From NCBI RefSeq assembly GCF_900115695.1, contig NZ_FOXK01000002.1, positions 124,001 to 188,000 on the forward strand: a stretch of 64,000 nucleotides of DNA, in the 5' to 3' direction. The notes under the pieces were generated by a model that was not told where the DNA came from, did not search any database, and saw only the letters and a program-made list of their open reading frames with translations. This stretch comes from Ectopseudomonas toyotomiensis (GTDB lineage Bacteria; Pseudomonadota; Gammaproteobacteria; Pseudomonadales; Pseudomonadaceae). The position numbers and the translations under genes were made by a program. Positions 41,771 through 50,749 of this stretch are shown piece after piece; positions within the stretch are counted from its first letter, which is position 1; each line of letters opens with the position of its first letter.

Positions 41771-42241
41771 ATGAGCCAAGCCGTCGCCACCCAGAACAGC
41801 GCCGCCAGTCTCACCGGCTTGCTGGTGCCTCTGGCCGACCGCACCCTGCTGCTGCCCAACGTGGCGGTGGCGGAGCTGATCCCCTATCGCGCACCGCAGG
41901 TCACTGAAGGCACTCCCGACTGGTTTCTCGGCCAGATCGCCTGGCGTGATCTGCGCTTGCCGCTGCTCTCCTTCGAGGCCGCCAGCGGCGGCCAAGTGCA
42001 CGTCGCCAGTGGTGCCCGCGTTGCGGTGATCAACGCTCTGGGCGGCCGCCCCAAGGTCAAGTTCATCGCGCTGCTGGTGCAGGGTATTCCGCGCTCGCTG
42101 AAGGTCGGCAGTGAGCTGCAAGGCGCTGATGTCGAGCTGGCGCCTCTGGAGCTGGGCGCAGCGCGCGTTGGTGATGAGGTGGTGCGTATTCCCGATCTGG
42201 CCGCACTGGAGCAACTGCTCGCCGATGCCGGCCTGATCTGA
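41771..42241 (+). CDS. chpC: CheW-like adaptor ChpC
   Basis: A 156-residue CheW-fold protein (LLVPLADRTLLLPNVAVAEL, WFLGQIAWRDLRLPLLSFE). In P. aeruginosa ChpC can couple additional chemoreceptors to ChpA. It lies 10 bp after chpB and is the last gene before a strong terminator, so chpD and chpE, found after chpC in P. aeruginosa, are absent at this locus. Confidence 0.92.
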   Translation: MSQAVATQNSAASLTGLLVPLADRTLLLPNVAVAELIPYRAPQVTEGTPDWFLGQIAWRDLRLPLLSFEAASGGQVHVASGARVAVINALGGRPKVKFIALLVQGIPRSLKVGSELQGADVELAPLELGAARVGDEVVRIPDLAALEQLLADAGLI

Positions 42242-42270
42242 ACCGACCCGGCGCGATCACCTCGCCCATG

Positions 42271-42300
42271 AAAAAGCCCCGGCACTGGCCGGGGCTTTTT
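42271..42300. terminator. Bidirectional terminator between chpC and the AGCS gene
   Basis: AAAAAGCCCCGGC-AC-TGGCCGGGGCTTTTT: a GC-rich stem flanked by A5 on the left and T5 on the right, so it can stop transcription from both convergent sides. Confidence 0.93.
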
Positions 42301-42319
42301 CGTTACTGCTGTGCGGCTA

Positions 42320-43801
42320 TCAGCGCTGCGGTTGCTGCGCTTCGCCGTTCTCCGCAGTCAGGTTCTCTTCCGAGGTGCTGCTGCCCCAGTAGTCGGCATT
42401 CTTGATGCCGAGCTTTTCCGGGTGGAAGACCGGGTCCTTGCCCTCGTCCAACTGCTGCTCGTAATCCTTCAGGCACTTGTAGGCGACCTTGTGCATGAGC
42501 AGGATGGCGATGATGTTCAGCCAGGCCATCAGGCCGACGCCGAGATCACCCAGGTCCCAGGCGAAGGTGGCAGTGTGCACGGTGCCGTACACGGTAGCCG
42601 CGATGATGCCGAACTTCAGCAGCAGGGTGAGGACGGGACGCTTCACCTTGCGGTTGATGTAGGCAATGTTGGTTTCGGCGATGTAGTAGTACGCCAGGAT
42701 GGTGGTGAAGGCGAAGAAGAACAGGGCGATGGCAACGAAGGCGTTACCGAAGCCGGGCATCATGTTCTCCATCGCGGTCTGCACGTAGCCCGGGCCGGCT
42801 GCTACGCCAGCGATACCGGTGAACATCGCGCTGCCATCCGGTGCCTGCACGTTGTACTGACCAGTGATCAGCAGCATGAAGGCAGTGGCGGAGCAGACGA
42901 ACAGGGTGTCGATGTAGACCGAGAAGCCCTGAACCAGGCCTTGCTTGGCCGGGTGGCTGACAGCGGCGGCCGACGAAGCGTGCGGACCGGTACCCTGTCC
43001 TGCTTCGTTGGAGTAGACACCGCGCTTGACGCCCCACTGGATGGCCATGCCGACGATGGCGCCGAAACCGGCTTCGAGGCCGAAGGCGCTCTTGACGATC
43101 AGCAGTACGACTTCCGGCAGCTTCTCGATGTTCAGCAGGATGATGACCATCGCTACCAGGATGTAGCCCAGCGCCATGAACGGTACGACCACCTGGGTGA
43201 AGTGGGCGATACGCTTGACGCCGCCGAAGATGATCAGGCCGATCAGTACGGCCAGCACAGCGGCAGTCACGTTCGGGTCGATACCGAAGGCGGTATTCAC
43301 GCTGGAGGCGATGGAGTTGGCCTGTACGCCTGGCAGCAGCAGGCCGCAGGCGAACACGGTAACCACGGCGAACAGCCAGGCGTACCATTTCAGACCCAGG
43401 CCACGCTCGATGTAGAAGGCCGGACCGCCACGGTATTCACCGTTGAGCTTTTCCTTGTAGACCTGACCGAGGGTGGACTCGACGAATGCCGAGCTGGCGC
43501 CGAGGAACGCCACCATCCACATCCAGAACACGGCACCCGGACCACCGAAGGTGATCGCAGTGGCCACACCGGCGATGTTGCCGGTACCGACGCGACCAGC
43601 GAGGGTCATGGTCAGTGCCTGGAAGGAGGTGATGCCATGTTCATCGGTTTTGCCGGTGAACATCAGGCGAATCATTTCTTTGAAGTGGCGAACCTGTAGA
43701 AAGCGGCCGCGCAGGGAGAAGTAGAGACCAACGCCAAGACATAGATAGATCAGCGCCGGGCTCCAGACCAGACCGTTTAGGGTCGAGACCAGTTCGTTCA
43801 T
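42320..43801 (-). CDS. Sodium:alanine/glycine symporter, AGCS family
   Basis: A 493-residue transporter with ten to eleven hydrophobic segments. AGCS signatures visible are GRVGTGNIAGVATAI, GGPGAVFWMWMVAFLGASSA and GVYSNEAGQGTGPHASSAAA. It imports alanine, glycine or D-alanine with sodium. ATG 43801 matches the family's short N-terminus; a longer frame runs to 43984. Monocistronic, ending at the shared terminator. Confidence 0.93.
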   Translation of the reverse strand: MNELVSTLNGLVWSPALIYLCLGVGLYFSLRGRFLQVRHFKEMIRLMFTGKTDEHGITSFQALTMTLAGRVGTGNIAGVATAITFGGPGAVFWMWMVAFLGASSAFVESTLGQVYKEKLNGEYRGGPAFYIERGLGLKWYAWLFAVVTVFACGLLLPGVQANSIASSVNTAFGIDPNVTAAVLAVLIGLIIFGGVKRIAHFTQVVVPFMALGYILVAMVIILLNIEKLPEVVLLIVKSAFGLEAGFGAIVGMAIQWGVKRGVYSNEAGQGTGPHASSAAAVSHPAKQGLVQGFSVYIDTLFVCSATAFMLLITGQYNVQAPDGSAMFTGIAGVAAGPGYVQTAMENMMPGFGNAFVAIALFFFAFTTILAYYYIAETNIAYINRKVKRPVLTLLLKFGIIAATVYGTVHTATFAWDLGDLGVGLMAWLNIIAILLMHKVAYKCLKDYEQQLDEGKDPVFHPEKLGIKNADYWGSSTSEENLTAENGEAQQPQR

Positions 43802-44008
43802 GCAATGCTCCTGGGCATGCGGCCGCCTTTTGGGCGGGGCCGAAGCCCGTTGATTTGTTATTGGAAGAGGAACGACGCTGCGGGGCGCCGGCCTCGGCCG
43901 CGCGCAGGTTGCTGGTGAGCGGGTCGCGCGAGCGGCGCGCAGAGCATGACAAAGACAGCCAGTCTTGCAATCTCTTGAGGTCACATTTTGTTACGCCAAG
44001 GCGACATT

Positions 44009-44734
44009 TTACGCCTGGAGGTCGCCCCAGAGCTGTTGGGCGACGCTCAGCGCCACCACGGGGGCCGTTTCCGTGCGCAGAACGCGTGGTCCCAGGCGGG
44101 CGGCATGGAAGCCGGCGTCCTTGGCCTGATCCACTTCTGCTTCGCTCAAACCGCCTTCCGGGCCGATCAGAAAGGCCAGGCTGTTCGGTTTGTCGTGGCT
44201 TTGCAGGGGGGCGGCGACCGGGTGCAGCACCAGCTTCAGGTCGGCTTCGGTTTGTTGCAGCCAGGCTGCCAGTTCCAGCGGTGGGTTGATCAGCGGCAGC
44301 ACCGAGCGGCCGCATTGCTCGCAGGCACTGATCGCTACCTGGCGCCAGTGGGCCATGCGCTTGTCGGCGCGTTCGTCCTTCAGGCGTACCTCGCAGCGCG
44401 CCGAGACAATCGGTGTGATCTCCGCTGCGCCAAGCTCGGTGGCTTTCTGGATGGCCCAGTCCATGCGTTCGCCGCGCGACAGGCCCTGGCCGAGGTGGAT
44501 GCGCAGAGGGGATTCGGCCTGGCCGTCGAGCGCTTCACGCAACTCCACCCGCACTGCCTTCTTGCCTACCTCGATCAGCTCGCCCAGATACTCGCGGCCG
44601 CTGCCGTTGAACAGTTGCACCGCGTCGCCTGCGGCGTGGCGCAGCACGCGACCAATGTAATGAGCCTGAGCCTCGGGCAGCTCGTGTTGGCCGAGTGAGA
44701 GCGGGGCGTCGATAAAAAAGCGGGAAAGGCGCAT
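44009..44734 (-). CDS. rsmE: 16S rRNA (uracil-1498-N3)-methyltransferase RsmE
   Basis: A 241-residue SPOUT methyltransferase: N-terminal PUA-like part (RLSRFFIDAPLSLGQHELPE), SAM-knot residues LIGPEGGLSEAEVDQAKDAG and LGPRVLRTETAPVVAL at the C-terminus. It modifies U1498 in the ribosomal decoding region. It is followed, on the same strand, by the AGCS gene across a 207-bp gap and preceded by bioA. Confidence 0.95.
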   Translation of the reverse strand: MRLSRFFIDAPLSLGQHELPEAQAHYIGRVLRHAAGDAVQLFNGSGREYLGELIEVGKKAVRVELREALDGQAESPLRIHLGQGLSRGERMDWAIQKATELGAAEITPIVSARCEVRLKDERADKRMAHWRQVAISACEQCGRSVLPLINPPLELAAWLQQTEADLKLVLHPVAAPLQSHDKPNSLAFLIGPEGGLSEAEVDQAKDAGFHAARLGPRVLRTETAPVVALSVAQQLWGDLQA

Positions 44735-44782
44735 ATGAGGCAGCTACAAGCGGCAAGTTTGAGGCGGCAAGTTTAAAGCGAT

Positions 44783-44803
44783 GGTGCGCGCGGCGCACCC
44801 TAC
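44783..44803. repeat. Solo arm of the GTAGGGTGCGC palindrome family
   Basis: GGTGCGCGCGGCGCACCCTAC between bioA and rsmE; a decayed second arm (ATGCGCACC) follows at about 44825. Confidence 0.65.
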
Positions 44804-44840
44804 GGGAAGGGCGCCGCTTGCTCCATGCGCACCAGGCTCG

Positions 44841-46244
44841 TTAACCCGGATCGCGATGATCGGGATAGCGATTATCCACCGCCACGCTGATCGACTCACG
44901 GGTGGCGATGTCGATGCCCTCGCTGGCCACCTCGGCGAGAAAGTCGATTTCCTCGGGGGTGATCACGTAGGGCGGCAGGAAATACACCACGCTACCCAGT
45001 GGGCGCAGCAGCGCGCCGCGTTCCAACGCGTGCTGGTAGACGCGCAGGCCACGCCGTTCCTGCCAGGGGTAGGCTGTCTTGCTGGCCTTGTTCTGCACCA
45101 TCTCGATGGCCAGGGCCATGCCGGTCTGGCGCACTTCGGCCACATGCGGGTGTTCGGCCAGGTGCGCGGTGGCACTGGCCATGCGTGCCGCCAGGGCCTT
45201 GTTGCGCTCGATCACATCGTCATCACGGAAGATGTCCAGGGTCGCCAGCGCGGCGGCGCAGGCCAGCGGGTTACCGGTGTAGGTATGCGAGTGAAGGAAG
45301 GCGCGCAGGGTGGCGTAGTCGTCGTAGAACGCGCTGTAGACCTCATCGGTGGTCAGCACCGCGGCCATCGGCAGGTAACCACCGGTCAGTGCCTTGGACA
45401 GCACCAGGAAATCCGGGGTGATGCCGGCCTGCTCGCAGGCGAACATCGTGCCGGTGCGGCCGAAACCGACGGCAATCTCGTCATGGATCAGGTGCACGCC
45501 ATAGCGGTCGCAGGCCTCGCGCAAAAGCCTGAGGTAGATCGGGTGGTACATGCGCATGCCGCCGGCGCCCTGGATCAGCGGCTCGACGATCACGGCTGCG
45601 ACCTCATGATGATGCTCGGCCAGCGTCTGTTCCATATGGGCGAACATGGCGCGTGAGTGTGCCTCCCAGCTCAAGCCTTCGGGGCGCAGGTAGCAGTCCG
45701 GGCTGGGCACCTTGAGGGTGTCCAGCAGCAGGGGTTTGTAGGTGTCGGTGAACAGCGACACGTCGCCCACCGACATCGCTGCGACCGTTTCGCCGTGATA
45801 GCTGTTGCTCAGGGTGACGAAGCGCTTCTTGCTCGCTTGGCCGCTGTTGAGCCAGTAGTGGAAGCTCATCTTCAACGCCACTTCGATGCCTGAGGAACCG
45901 TTGTCGGCGTAGAACACCTTGTTAAGGCCTGCCGGGGTGATCTGCACCAGGCGCTCGGAGAGCTCGATGACCGGTTGGTGGGTAAAGCCGGCGAGCATCA
46001 CGTGCTCGAGACTGTCCAGCTGCTCGCGAATACGCGCGTTGATGCGCGGGTTGGCGTGGCCGAACACATTGACCCACCAGGAGCTGACCGCGTCCAGGTA
46101 GCGCTTGCCGTCGAAGTCCTCCAGCCATACGCCTGAGGCCTTGCGAATCGCCACCAGTGGCAGGCGCTCGTGATCCTTCATCTGGGTGCAGGGGTGCCAC
46201 AACACGTCGAGGTCGCGTTGCATCCAGCGGTCGTTCAGGCTCAT
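44841..46244 (-). CDS. bioA: Adenosylmethionine-8-amino-7-oxononanoate aminotransferase
   Basis: A 467-residue class III aminotransferase. WHPCTQMKDHE near the N-terminus is specific to BioA; the PLP lysine is in LSKALTGGYLPMAAVL and the PLP-contacting Asp in HLIHDEIAVGFGRTG. It makes 7,8-diaminononanoate in biotin synthesis using SAM as amino donor, a link to metK in the same window. I use ATG 46244 (MSLNDRWMQRDL) rather than 46271. The other bio genes are not nearby. Confidence 0.95.
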   Translation of the reverse strand: MSLNDRWMQRDLDVLWHPCTQMKDHERLPLVAIRKASGVWLEDFDGKRYLDAVSSWWVNVFGHANPRINARIREQLDSLEHVMLAGFTHQPVIELSERLVQITPAGLNKVFYADNGSSGIEVALKMSFHYWLNSGQASKKRFVTLSNSYHGETVAAMSVGDVSLFTDTYKPLLLDTLKVPSPDCYLRPEGLSWEAHSRAMFAHMEQTLAEHHHEVAAVIVEPLIQGAGGMRMYHPIYLRLLREACDRYGVHLIHDEIAVGFGRTGTMFACEQAGITPDFLVLSKALTGGYLPMAAVLTTDEVYSAFYDDYATLRAFLHSHTYTGNPLACAAALATLDIFRDDDVIERNKALAARMASATAHLAEHPHVAEVRQTGMALAIEMVQNKASKTAYPWQERRGLRVYQHALERGALLRPLGSVVYFLPPYVITPEEIDFLAEVASEGIDIATRESISVAVDNRYPDHRDPG

Positions 46245-46501
46245 GCGAAATCTCCCAGGGTTCGGCGGCACAGCCTACCAGAAGCCGCCAGTGAGACGTG
46301 GTCGCTGCCGCTGGTCTGGTGCAGTGCACCGTCCGTTCTGCTGCTGATGAACTCTGCAACGAGCGCGTTGAACTAAACTGGTCGGCGAAAGGAAGCTGAA
46401 ATGAAAGATCGCATTTCTCGATGTTTCATAGCGAAATTTTCCGCTTTAAATCGATATATTTGTCGTTAGTCTTGCTCGGAACTGAATTAGGGAAGCATCC
46501 C
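46245..46501. promoter_or_regulatory. Divergent bioA/cytochrome b561 control region
   Basis: A 257-bp gap. The last ~110 bp before the cytochrome gene are unusually AT-rich for this genome (TTTTCCGCTTTAAATCGATA), with room for promoters in both directions. No box fits consensus well enough to name. Confidence 0.35.
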
Positions 46502-47047
46502 ATGCAATGGCGCAATACCTCTGTTCGTTATGGTCTGGTCAGCGTCGTGCTGCATTGGCTGGTGGCGTTGGTCGTGTTCGGTCTGTTCGCCCTCGGCTTC
46601 TGGATGGTGGGGCTCAGCTACTACGACCCGTGGCGCCAGAGTGCACCTGACCTGCACAAGAGCATCGGCATCCTTTTGTTTGCCGTGATGTTGCTGCGTG
46701 TGTTGTGGCGCCTGTGCAGCCCAGCGCCGGCAGCCCTGGCCAGCCATGGCCGGCTCACACGCCTGGCTTCCAAGCTGGGTCATGGCGTGCTCTATCTCGG
46801 TCTGTTCGGTGTGATGGTCTCCGGCTACCTGATTTCCACCGCCGATGGCCGCGGGATCGAGGTGTTTGGCCTGTTCAGCGTACCGGCAACCCTGACTGGC
46901 ATACCCCAACAGGAAGACATTGCCGGGACGATCCACGAATACCTGGCCTGGGGTCTGGTGATTTTCGCCGGCCTGCATGGCCTGGCCGCTCTCAAACACC
47001 ATTTCATCGACCGCGACAGCACCCTGCTGCGGATGTTCGGGCGCTGA
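46502..47047 (+). CDS. Cytochrome b561 family protein
   Basis: A 181-residue four-helix membrane cytochrome. Haem-ligand His residues are in VSVVLHWLVALVV, PDLHKSIGILLF, TIHEYLAWGL and AGLHGLAALKHHF. Such proteins pass electrons from quinol or act as superoxide:quinone oxidoreductase (CybB). The YceI gene follows 60 bp later, the usual b561-YceI pairing in proteobacteria. Confidence 0.9.
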   Translation: MQWRNTSVRYGLVSVVLHWLVALVVFGLFALGFWMVGLSYYDPWRQSAPDLHKSIGILLFAVMLLRVLWRLCSPAPAALASHGRLTRLASKLGHGVLYLGLFGVMVSGYLISTADGRGIEVFGLFSVPATLTGIPQQEDIAGTIHEYLAWGLVIFAGLHGLAALKHHFIDRDSTLLRMFGR

Positions 47048-47107
47048 AGCACTTCATAACCGGGCCAAGGCCCATCTAGATCGACAACCTCGCAAGGAGA
47101 ACACCCC

Positions 47108-47683
47108 ATGTTGAAGAACGCCCTCGCTGCACTGGTTCTGGGCTCCGCTCTGATCGGCGGCCAGGCCATGGCGGCCGATTACGCCATCGACAAGCAAGGC
47201 CAGCACGCCTTCGTCAATTTCAAGATCAGCCACCTGGGCTACAGCTGGCTGTACGGCACCTTCAAGGACTTCGACGGCACGTTCAGCTTTGATGCCGCCA
47301 ACCCCGAGGCCAGCAAAGTCAACGTGACCCTGAAGACCGCCAGCGTCGACACCAACCATGCCGAACGTGACAAGCACATCCGCAGTGCCGACTTCCTCAA
47401 TGCGAGCAAGCACGCTACTGCCACCTTCGAATCCACTTCGGTCAAGTCCACTGGCGAAGGCACTGCCGACGTGACCGGCAACCTGACCCTGAACGGCGTG
47501 ACCAAGCCGGTAGTGATCGCTGCCAAGTTCATTGGCGAAGGCAAGGACCCGTGGGGCGGTTACCGTGCCGGCTTCGAAGGCACCACTACCCTGACGCTGA
47601 AGGACTTCGATATCTCCATGGATCTCGGCCCGGCTTCGCAAACCGTCGAGCTGATCATTTCGGTCGAAGGCATTCGTCAGTAA
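47108..47683 (+). CDS. Periplasmic YceI-family lipid-binding protein
   Basis: A 191-residue YceI protein with signal peptide ([20 protein letters not shown], cleavage after QAMA). The lipocalin-like barrel is seen in [18 protein letters not shown] and [19 protein letters not shown]. The family binds isoprenoid or quinone-like lipids. Its position after the cytochrome b561 gene equals that of P. aeruginosa PA0423 (PasP), by memory. Ribosome site AAGGAG precedes ATG 47108. Confidence 0.92.
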   Translation: MLKNALAALVLGSALIGGQAMAADYAIDKQGQHAFVNFKISHLGYSWLYGTFKDFDGTFSFDAANPEASKVNVTLKTASVDTNHAERDKHIRSADFLNASKHATATFESTSVKSTGEGTADVTGNLTLNGVTKPVVIAAKFIGEGKDPWGGYRAGFEGTTTLTLKDFDISMDLGPASQTVELIISVEGIRQ

Positions 47684-47714
47684 GAAAAGCGGCCGCTTGC
47701 GGCCCAGCTGATGA

Positions 47715-47737
47715 CCTTCTCCCATTTAATGGGAGAA
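47715..47737. repeat. Perfect inverted repeat downstream of the YceI gene
   Basis: CTTCTCCCATT (47715-47725) and AATGGGAGAAG (47727-47737) around one central T. Further GGGAGAGGGTTG sequence at about 47787 suggests a second, decayed unit of the same extragenic repeat. Confidence 0.65.
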
Positions 47738-47824
47738 GACGACTGCAAGGATGCAGGAGCTAAAGCCGAGGGGGTCCAAAGGGCGGGAGAGGGTTGTTTC
47801 AGTTCATCCCCCTCTGCACCATGA

Positions 47825-47852
47825 AAAACGCCACCCCATGGGGTGGCGTTTT
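47825..47852. terminator. Bidirectional terminator between the YceI and rhlE genes
   Basis: AAAACGCCACCCC and GGGGTGGCGTTTT form a perfect 13-bp stem around AT; A-rich and T-rich ends allow termination from both sides. Confidence 0.9.
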
Positions 47853-47867
47853 CGTTGGCGCGGCAGC

Positions 47868-49751
47868 TTACTCTTCGCGGTTACGCGTCAGTAGCGCCGG
47901 CTTTTCGCTGCGTGGACGAGTGCTGTTGCTCAGTTCGTCGAGCTGCTCGGCGCTGGGGAAACGATCCAGGCGCGAGCCCTTGTGCACGATGATCGGCTGC
48001 TTTTCGCGCGGGTTGCGCACGGCCGCTTCGGCGCGTGGCAGCTCGTCGCGATCCAGCGAGGTGATGCGACCGTCCGCCGGTCGGCCACGGCCACCGCCGT
48101 TACGCCCCTGGCCGCCTTGGCGACGATTCTTGCCGGGGTTGCCTGGGTTGCCGCCAGCGTTGCTGCGGGGCTGCCTGTTGTTGCTGTTGGCTCTCTGGCC
48201 TTGGCCCTGAGCAGCGCCATTGCCAGCCGACCCACCGCCTGAGCGACGGCCGCGACCTTGTGGCTTGTTCTGCACTGGTACGTAATCGGCACGGTTGCCG
48301 AAATTATCGATTTCGTCGTCGAGGAACTCTTCCGGGTCGCGATCTGGAGGCAAGGGTGGAATGGCCGGCGCTGCGCCACGACTCTGGCTGCGCGACTGCT
48401 GACCACGGCGGTTCTGGCCCTGACCCTGTTGTTGCGGCTTGGCTTTCTGGTCCTTGCCGCTGTCCTTGCCCTTGTCTCTGCGCCCACCGTTGTTGCGCTC
48501 ACCCTTGGGTTTGTCGCCGCCCTGGGCGTTCTGCGCCTTGGCTTGCTTCTGCCCGCGCGGCTGGCGCGGTTCGCGGGTTTCCGGGCGCTCGGCCTCGACG
48601 GTGCTGGCGTCGAAGCCCAGCAGATCGCCGTCGGGGATCTTCTGCTTGGTCATCCGCTCGATGCTTTTCAGCAGCTTCTCTTCGTCCGGCGCGACCAGCG
48701 AGATGGCCTCGCCGCTACGGCCGGCACGGCCAGTACGGCCGATGCGGTGAACGTAGTCTTCCTCGACGTTGGGCAGCTCGAAGTTGACCACATGCGGCAG
48801 TTGGTCGATATCCAGGCCGCGTGCGGCGATATCGGTGGCTACCAGGATACGTACCTGGTTGGCCTTGAAGTCGGCCAGGGCCTTGGTGCGGGCATTCTGG
48901 CTCTTGTTGCCATGGATCGCGGCAGCCGGCAGACCATGCTTGTCGAGGTACTCGGCCAGGCGGTTGGCACCGTGCTTGGTGCGGGTGAACACCAACACCT
49001 GTTCCCAGGCGCCCTGGGTGATCAGGTGGGCGAGCAGGGCGCGTTTGTGGCTGGAGGCCAGGCGGAACACGCGCTGTTCGATGCGTTCGACCGTGGTGTT
49101 TGGCGGCGTGACCTCGATGCGCTCGGGGTTGTGCAGCAGCTTGCCGGCCAGGTCGGTGATGTCCTTGGAGAAAGTGGCCGAGAACAGCAGGTTCTGGCGC
49201 TGTGCCGGCAGTTTGGCCAGCACCTTCTTGACGTCGTGGATGAAGCCCATGTCGAGCATGCGGTCGGCTTCATCGAGCACGAGGATTTCGACATGGGACA
49301 GATCGATGGCCTTCTGATTGGCCAGGTCGAGCAGGCGGCCGGGGCAGGCCACAAGCACGTCGACACCCTTGGCCAGGGCCTGGACCTGCGGGTTCATGCC
49401 AACGCCGCCGAAAATGCAGGCGCTGACGAATTTCAAATCGCGGGCATAGACCTTGAAGCTCTCATGCACCTGAGCGGCCAGTTCGCGGGTGGGTGTCAGC
49501 ACCAGCACGCGCGGTTGTTTCGGGCCGTGACGTTGTTCGCGATCCGGATGACCGCCTGGAAACAGGCGTTCGAGGATCGGCAGGGCGAAACCGCCCGTCT
49601 TACCTGTACCCGTCTGGGCCGCCACCATGAGATCGCGACCTTGCAACACGGCGGGAATAGCCCGCTGTTGCACCGGAGTGGGCTGGGTGTAGCCGGCGGA
49701 CTCGACCGCACGGACTAGAGCCTCGGAGAGACCGAGGGAGGCAAAGGACAT
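47868..49751 (-). CDS. rhlE: DEAD-box RNA helicase, RhlE type
   Basis: A 627-residue RNA helicase. Helicase motifs in order: Q motif with [10 protein letters not shown], Walker [34 protein letters not shown] (DEAD), FSATF (SAT), and [14 protein letters not shown] (VI). Residues from ~375 are a low-complexity tail rich in Gln, Arg, Gly, Asn and Lys, typical of RNA-binding and condensate-forming extensions. Location before metF suggests the orthologue of P. aeruginosa PA0428 (RhlE2), which affects RNA stability. ATG 49751 follows AAAGGACATG-type ribosome context; the long upstream frame extension is the 5' leader. Confidence 0.93.
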   Translation of the reverse strand: MSFASLGLSEALVRAVESAGYTQPTPVQQRAIPAVLQGRDLMVAAQTGTGKTGGFALPILERLFPGGHPDREQRHGPKQPRVLVLTPTRELAAQVHESFKVYARDLKFVSACIFGGVGMNPQVQALAKGVDVLVACPGRLLDLANQKAIDLSHVEILVLDEADRMLDMGFIHDVKKVLAKLPAQRQNLLFSATFSKDITDLAGKLLHNPERIEVTPPNTTVERIEQRVFRLASSHKRALLAHLITQGAWEQVLVFTRTKHGANRLAEYLDKHGLPAAAIHGNKSQNARTKALADFKANQVRILVATDIAARGLDIDQLPHVVNFELPNVEEDYVHRIGRTGRAGRSGEAISLVAPDEEKLLKSIERMTKQKIPDGDLLGFDASTVEAERPETREPRQPRGQKQAKAQNAQGGDKPKGERNNGGRRDKGKDSGKDQKAKPQQQGQGQNRRGQQSRSQSRGAAPAIPPLPPDRDPEEFLDDEIDNFGNRADYVPVQNKPQGRGRRSGGGSAGNGAAQGQGQRANSNNRQPRSNAGGNPGNPGKNRRQGGQGRNGGGRGRPADGRITSLDRDELPRAEAAVRNPREKQPIIVHKGSRLDRFPSAEQLDELSNSTRPRSEKPALLTRNREE

Positions 49752-49896
49752 GAGCAATCCTGTACTAAGTGAGGGCGTGGCCCTGGGGGTGTAGAGCCTG
49801 GCTTGAATCACGCGTGGGGGGCGTGATCCCGTCCGGTACTGCTGGCTTCTGGGAGCTAGCATCCGGGCGCAAGCCTGGCGGGAAGCCCCGAGTATA
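49752..49896 (-). promoter_or_regulatory. Promoter and structured leader of rhlE
   Basis: A -10 box TATACT (minus strand, 49891-49896) gives a predicted leader of about 130 bases before ATG 49751. Within it, ATCACGC/GCGTGAT (49807-49813 with 49821-49827) forms a hairpin. No good -35 is seen. Long leaders are common for helicases with cold or autoregulation. Confidence 0.4.
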
Positions 49897-49938
49897 ACAG
49901 AGCTGAGGACTTGCGCAGCTACCAGCCTGTCGGTTGGT

Positions 49939-50697
49939 TCACGGCTTGGGCTGATCAGGGTTGGCGTAGCGCAGCTGCAGCTGGGCATAGGCAGGTTCGC
50001 GCTTGAAGCGGCGCAGTTCGTCAGCGAAGTCCTTGGCCAGGCGTGCCAGGACAGGGTCGTGACGCAGTGCGAGGTACAGCCGGTCATGGCCGACCGCCTT
50101 GCGGTTGTAGTCGACCTGCTGTTGCAAGCCCATCTGGGTGGTCAGATAGAGGCCGGCGCGACGGTCATTGATGACCAGATCGACGCGGTGGCGGATCAGC
50201 TTGCCCAGATTGGCCTCGTGAGTCGGAGCCTCTTCGCGACTGAACAAGGGCGAGTTGCGGAAGGTTTCGTCGTTGTACCAGTAGCCCGGCGAGATGCCGA
50301 TCACCAGGTCGCGCAGGTCTTCCAGGCTCTCATAGGGGTAGGGGCGGTTACGTGCGTAGAACAGCACGAGTTCGACGTCACTCAGCGGCTCTTCGACGAA
50401 GAGCATGCTCGCCTCGCGCTCGGGCAGATGGAAAATATCCAGAATGCCGTCCGCATTGCCCAGTTCCAGCTCCAGCAGGCAGCGCTTCCAGGGCAGGAAC
50501 TGCAGGTCCAGCTTTACTCCCAGGCGCTGCAGCACCTCGCGGGTGATCTCGTAGTCGAGGCCAGCGGCCTGGCCGTCTTCCTCGTAGACGTAGGGCGCCC
50601 AGGCATCTGTGACCAGGCGCAGTGTTTCGCCGCGGGCGGCGAAAGCGCAACAGCACAGCAAAAGGGTGGCGATAATCTGGCGCTGGAATAATGGCAT
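49939..50697 (-). CDS. Periplasmic solute-binding protein, family 3 type
   Basis: A 252-residue protein with a signal peptide ([20 protein letters not shown], cleavage near ARG-ET) and an amino-acid binding protein fold starting [20 protein letters not shown]. There is no transport permease or ATPase next to it. Orphan proteins of this kind in Pseudomonas often feed chemoreceptors or are diverged; ligand unknown. It lies between ppnN and rhlE on the same strand. Confidence 0.82.
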   Translation of the reverse strand: MPLFQRQIIATLLLCCCAFAARGETLRLVTDAWAPYVYEEDGQAAGLDYEITREVLQRLGVKLDLQFLPWKRCLLELELGNADGILDIFHLPEREASMLFVEEPLSDVELVLFYARNRPYPYESLEDLRDLVIGISPGYWYNDETFRNSPLFSREEAPTHEANLGKLIRHRVDLVINDRRAGLYLTTQMGLQQQVDYNRKAVGHDRLYLALRHDPVLARLAKDFADELRRFKREPAYAQLQLRYANPDQPKP

Positions 50698-50749
50698 TGC
50701 GCCAGATTAGCGATTTTGCGGGTGCCGTGAAAGTGCGTCTTGTGCAGCT

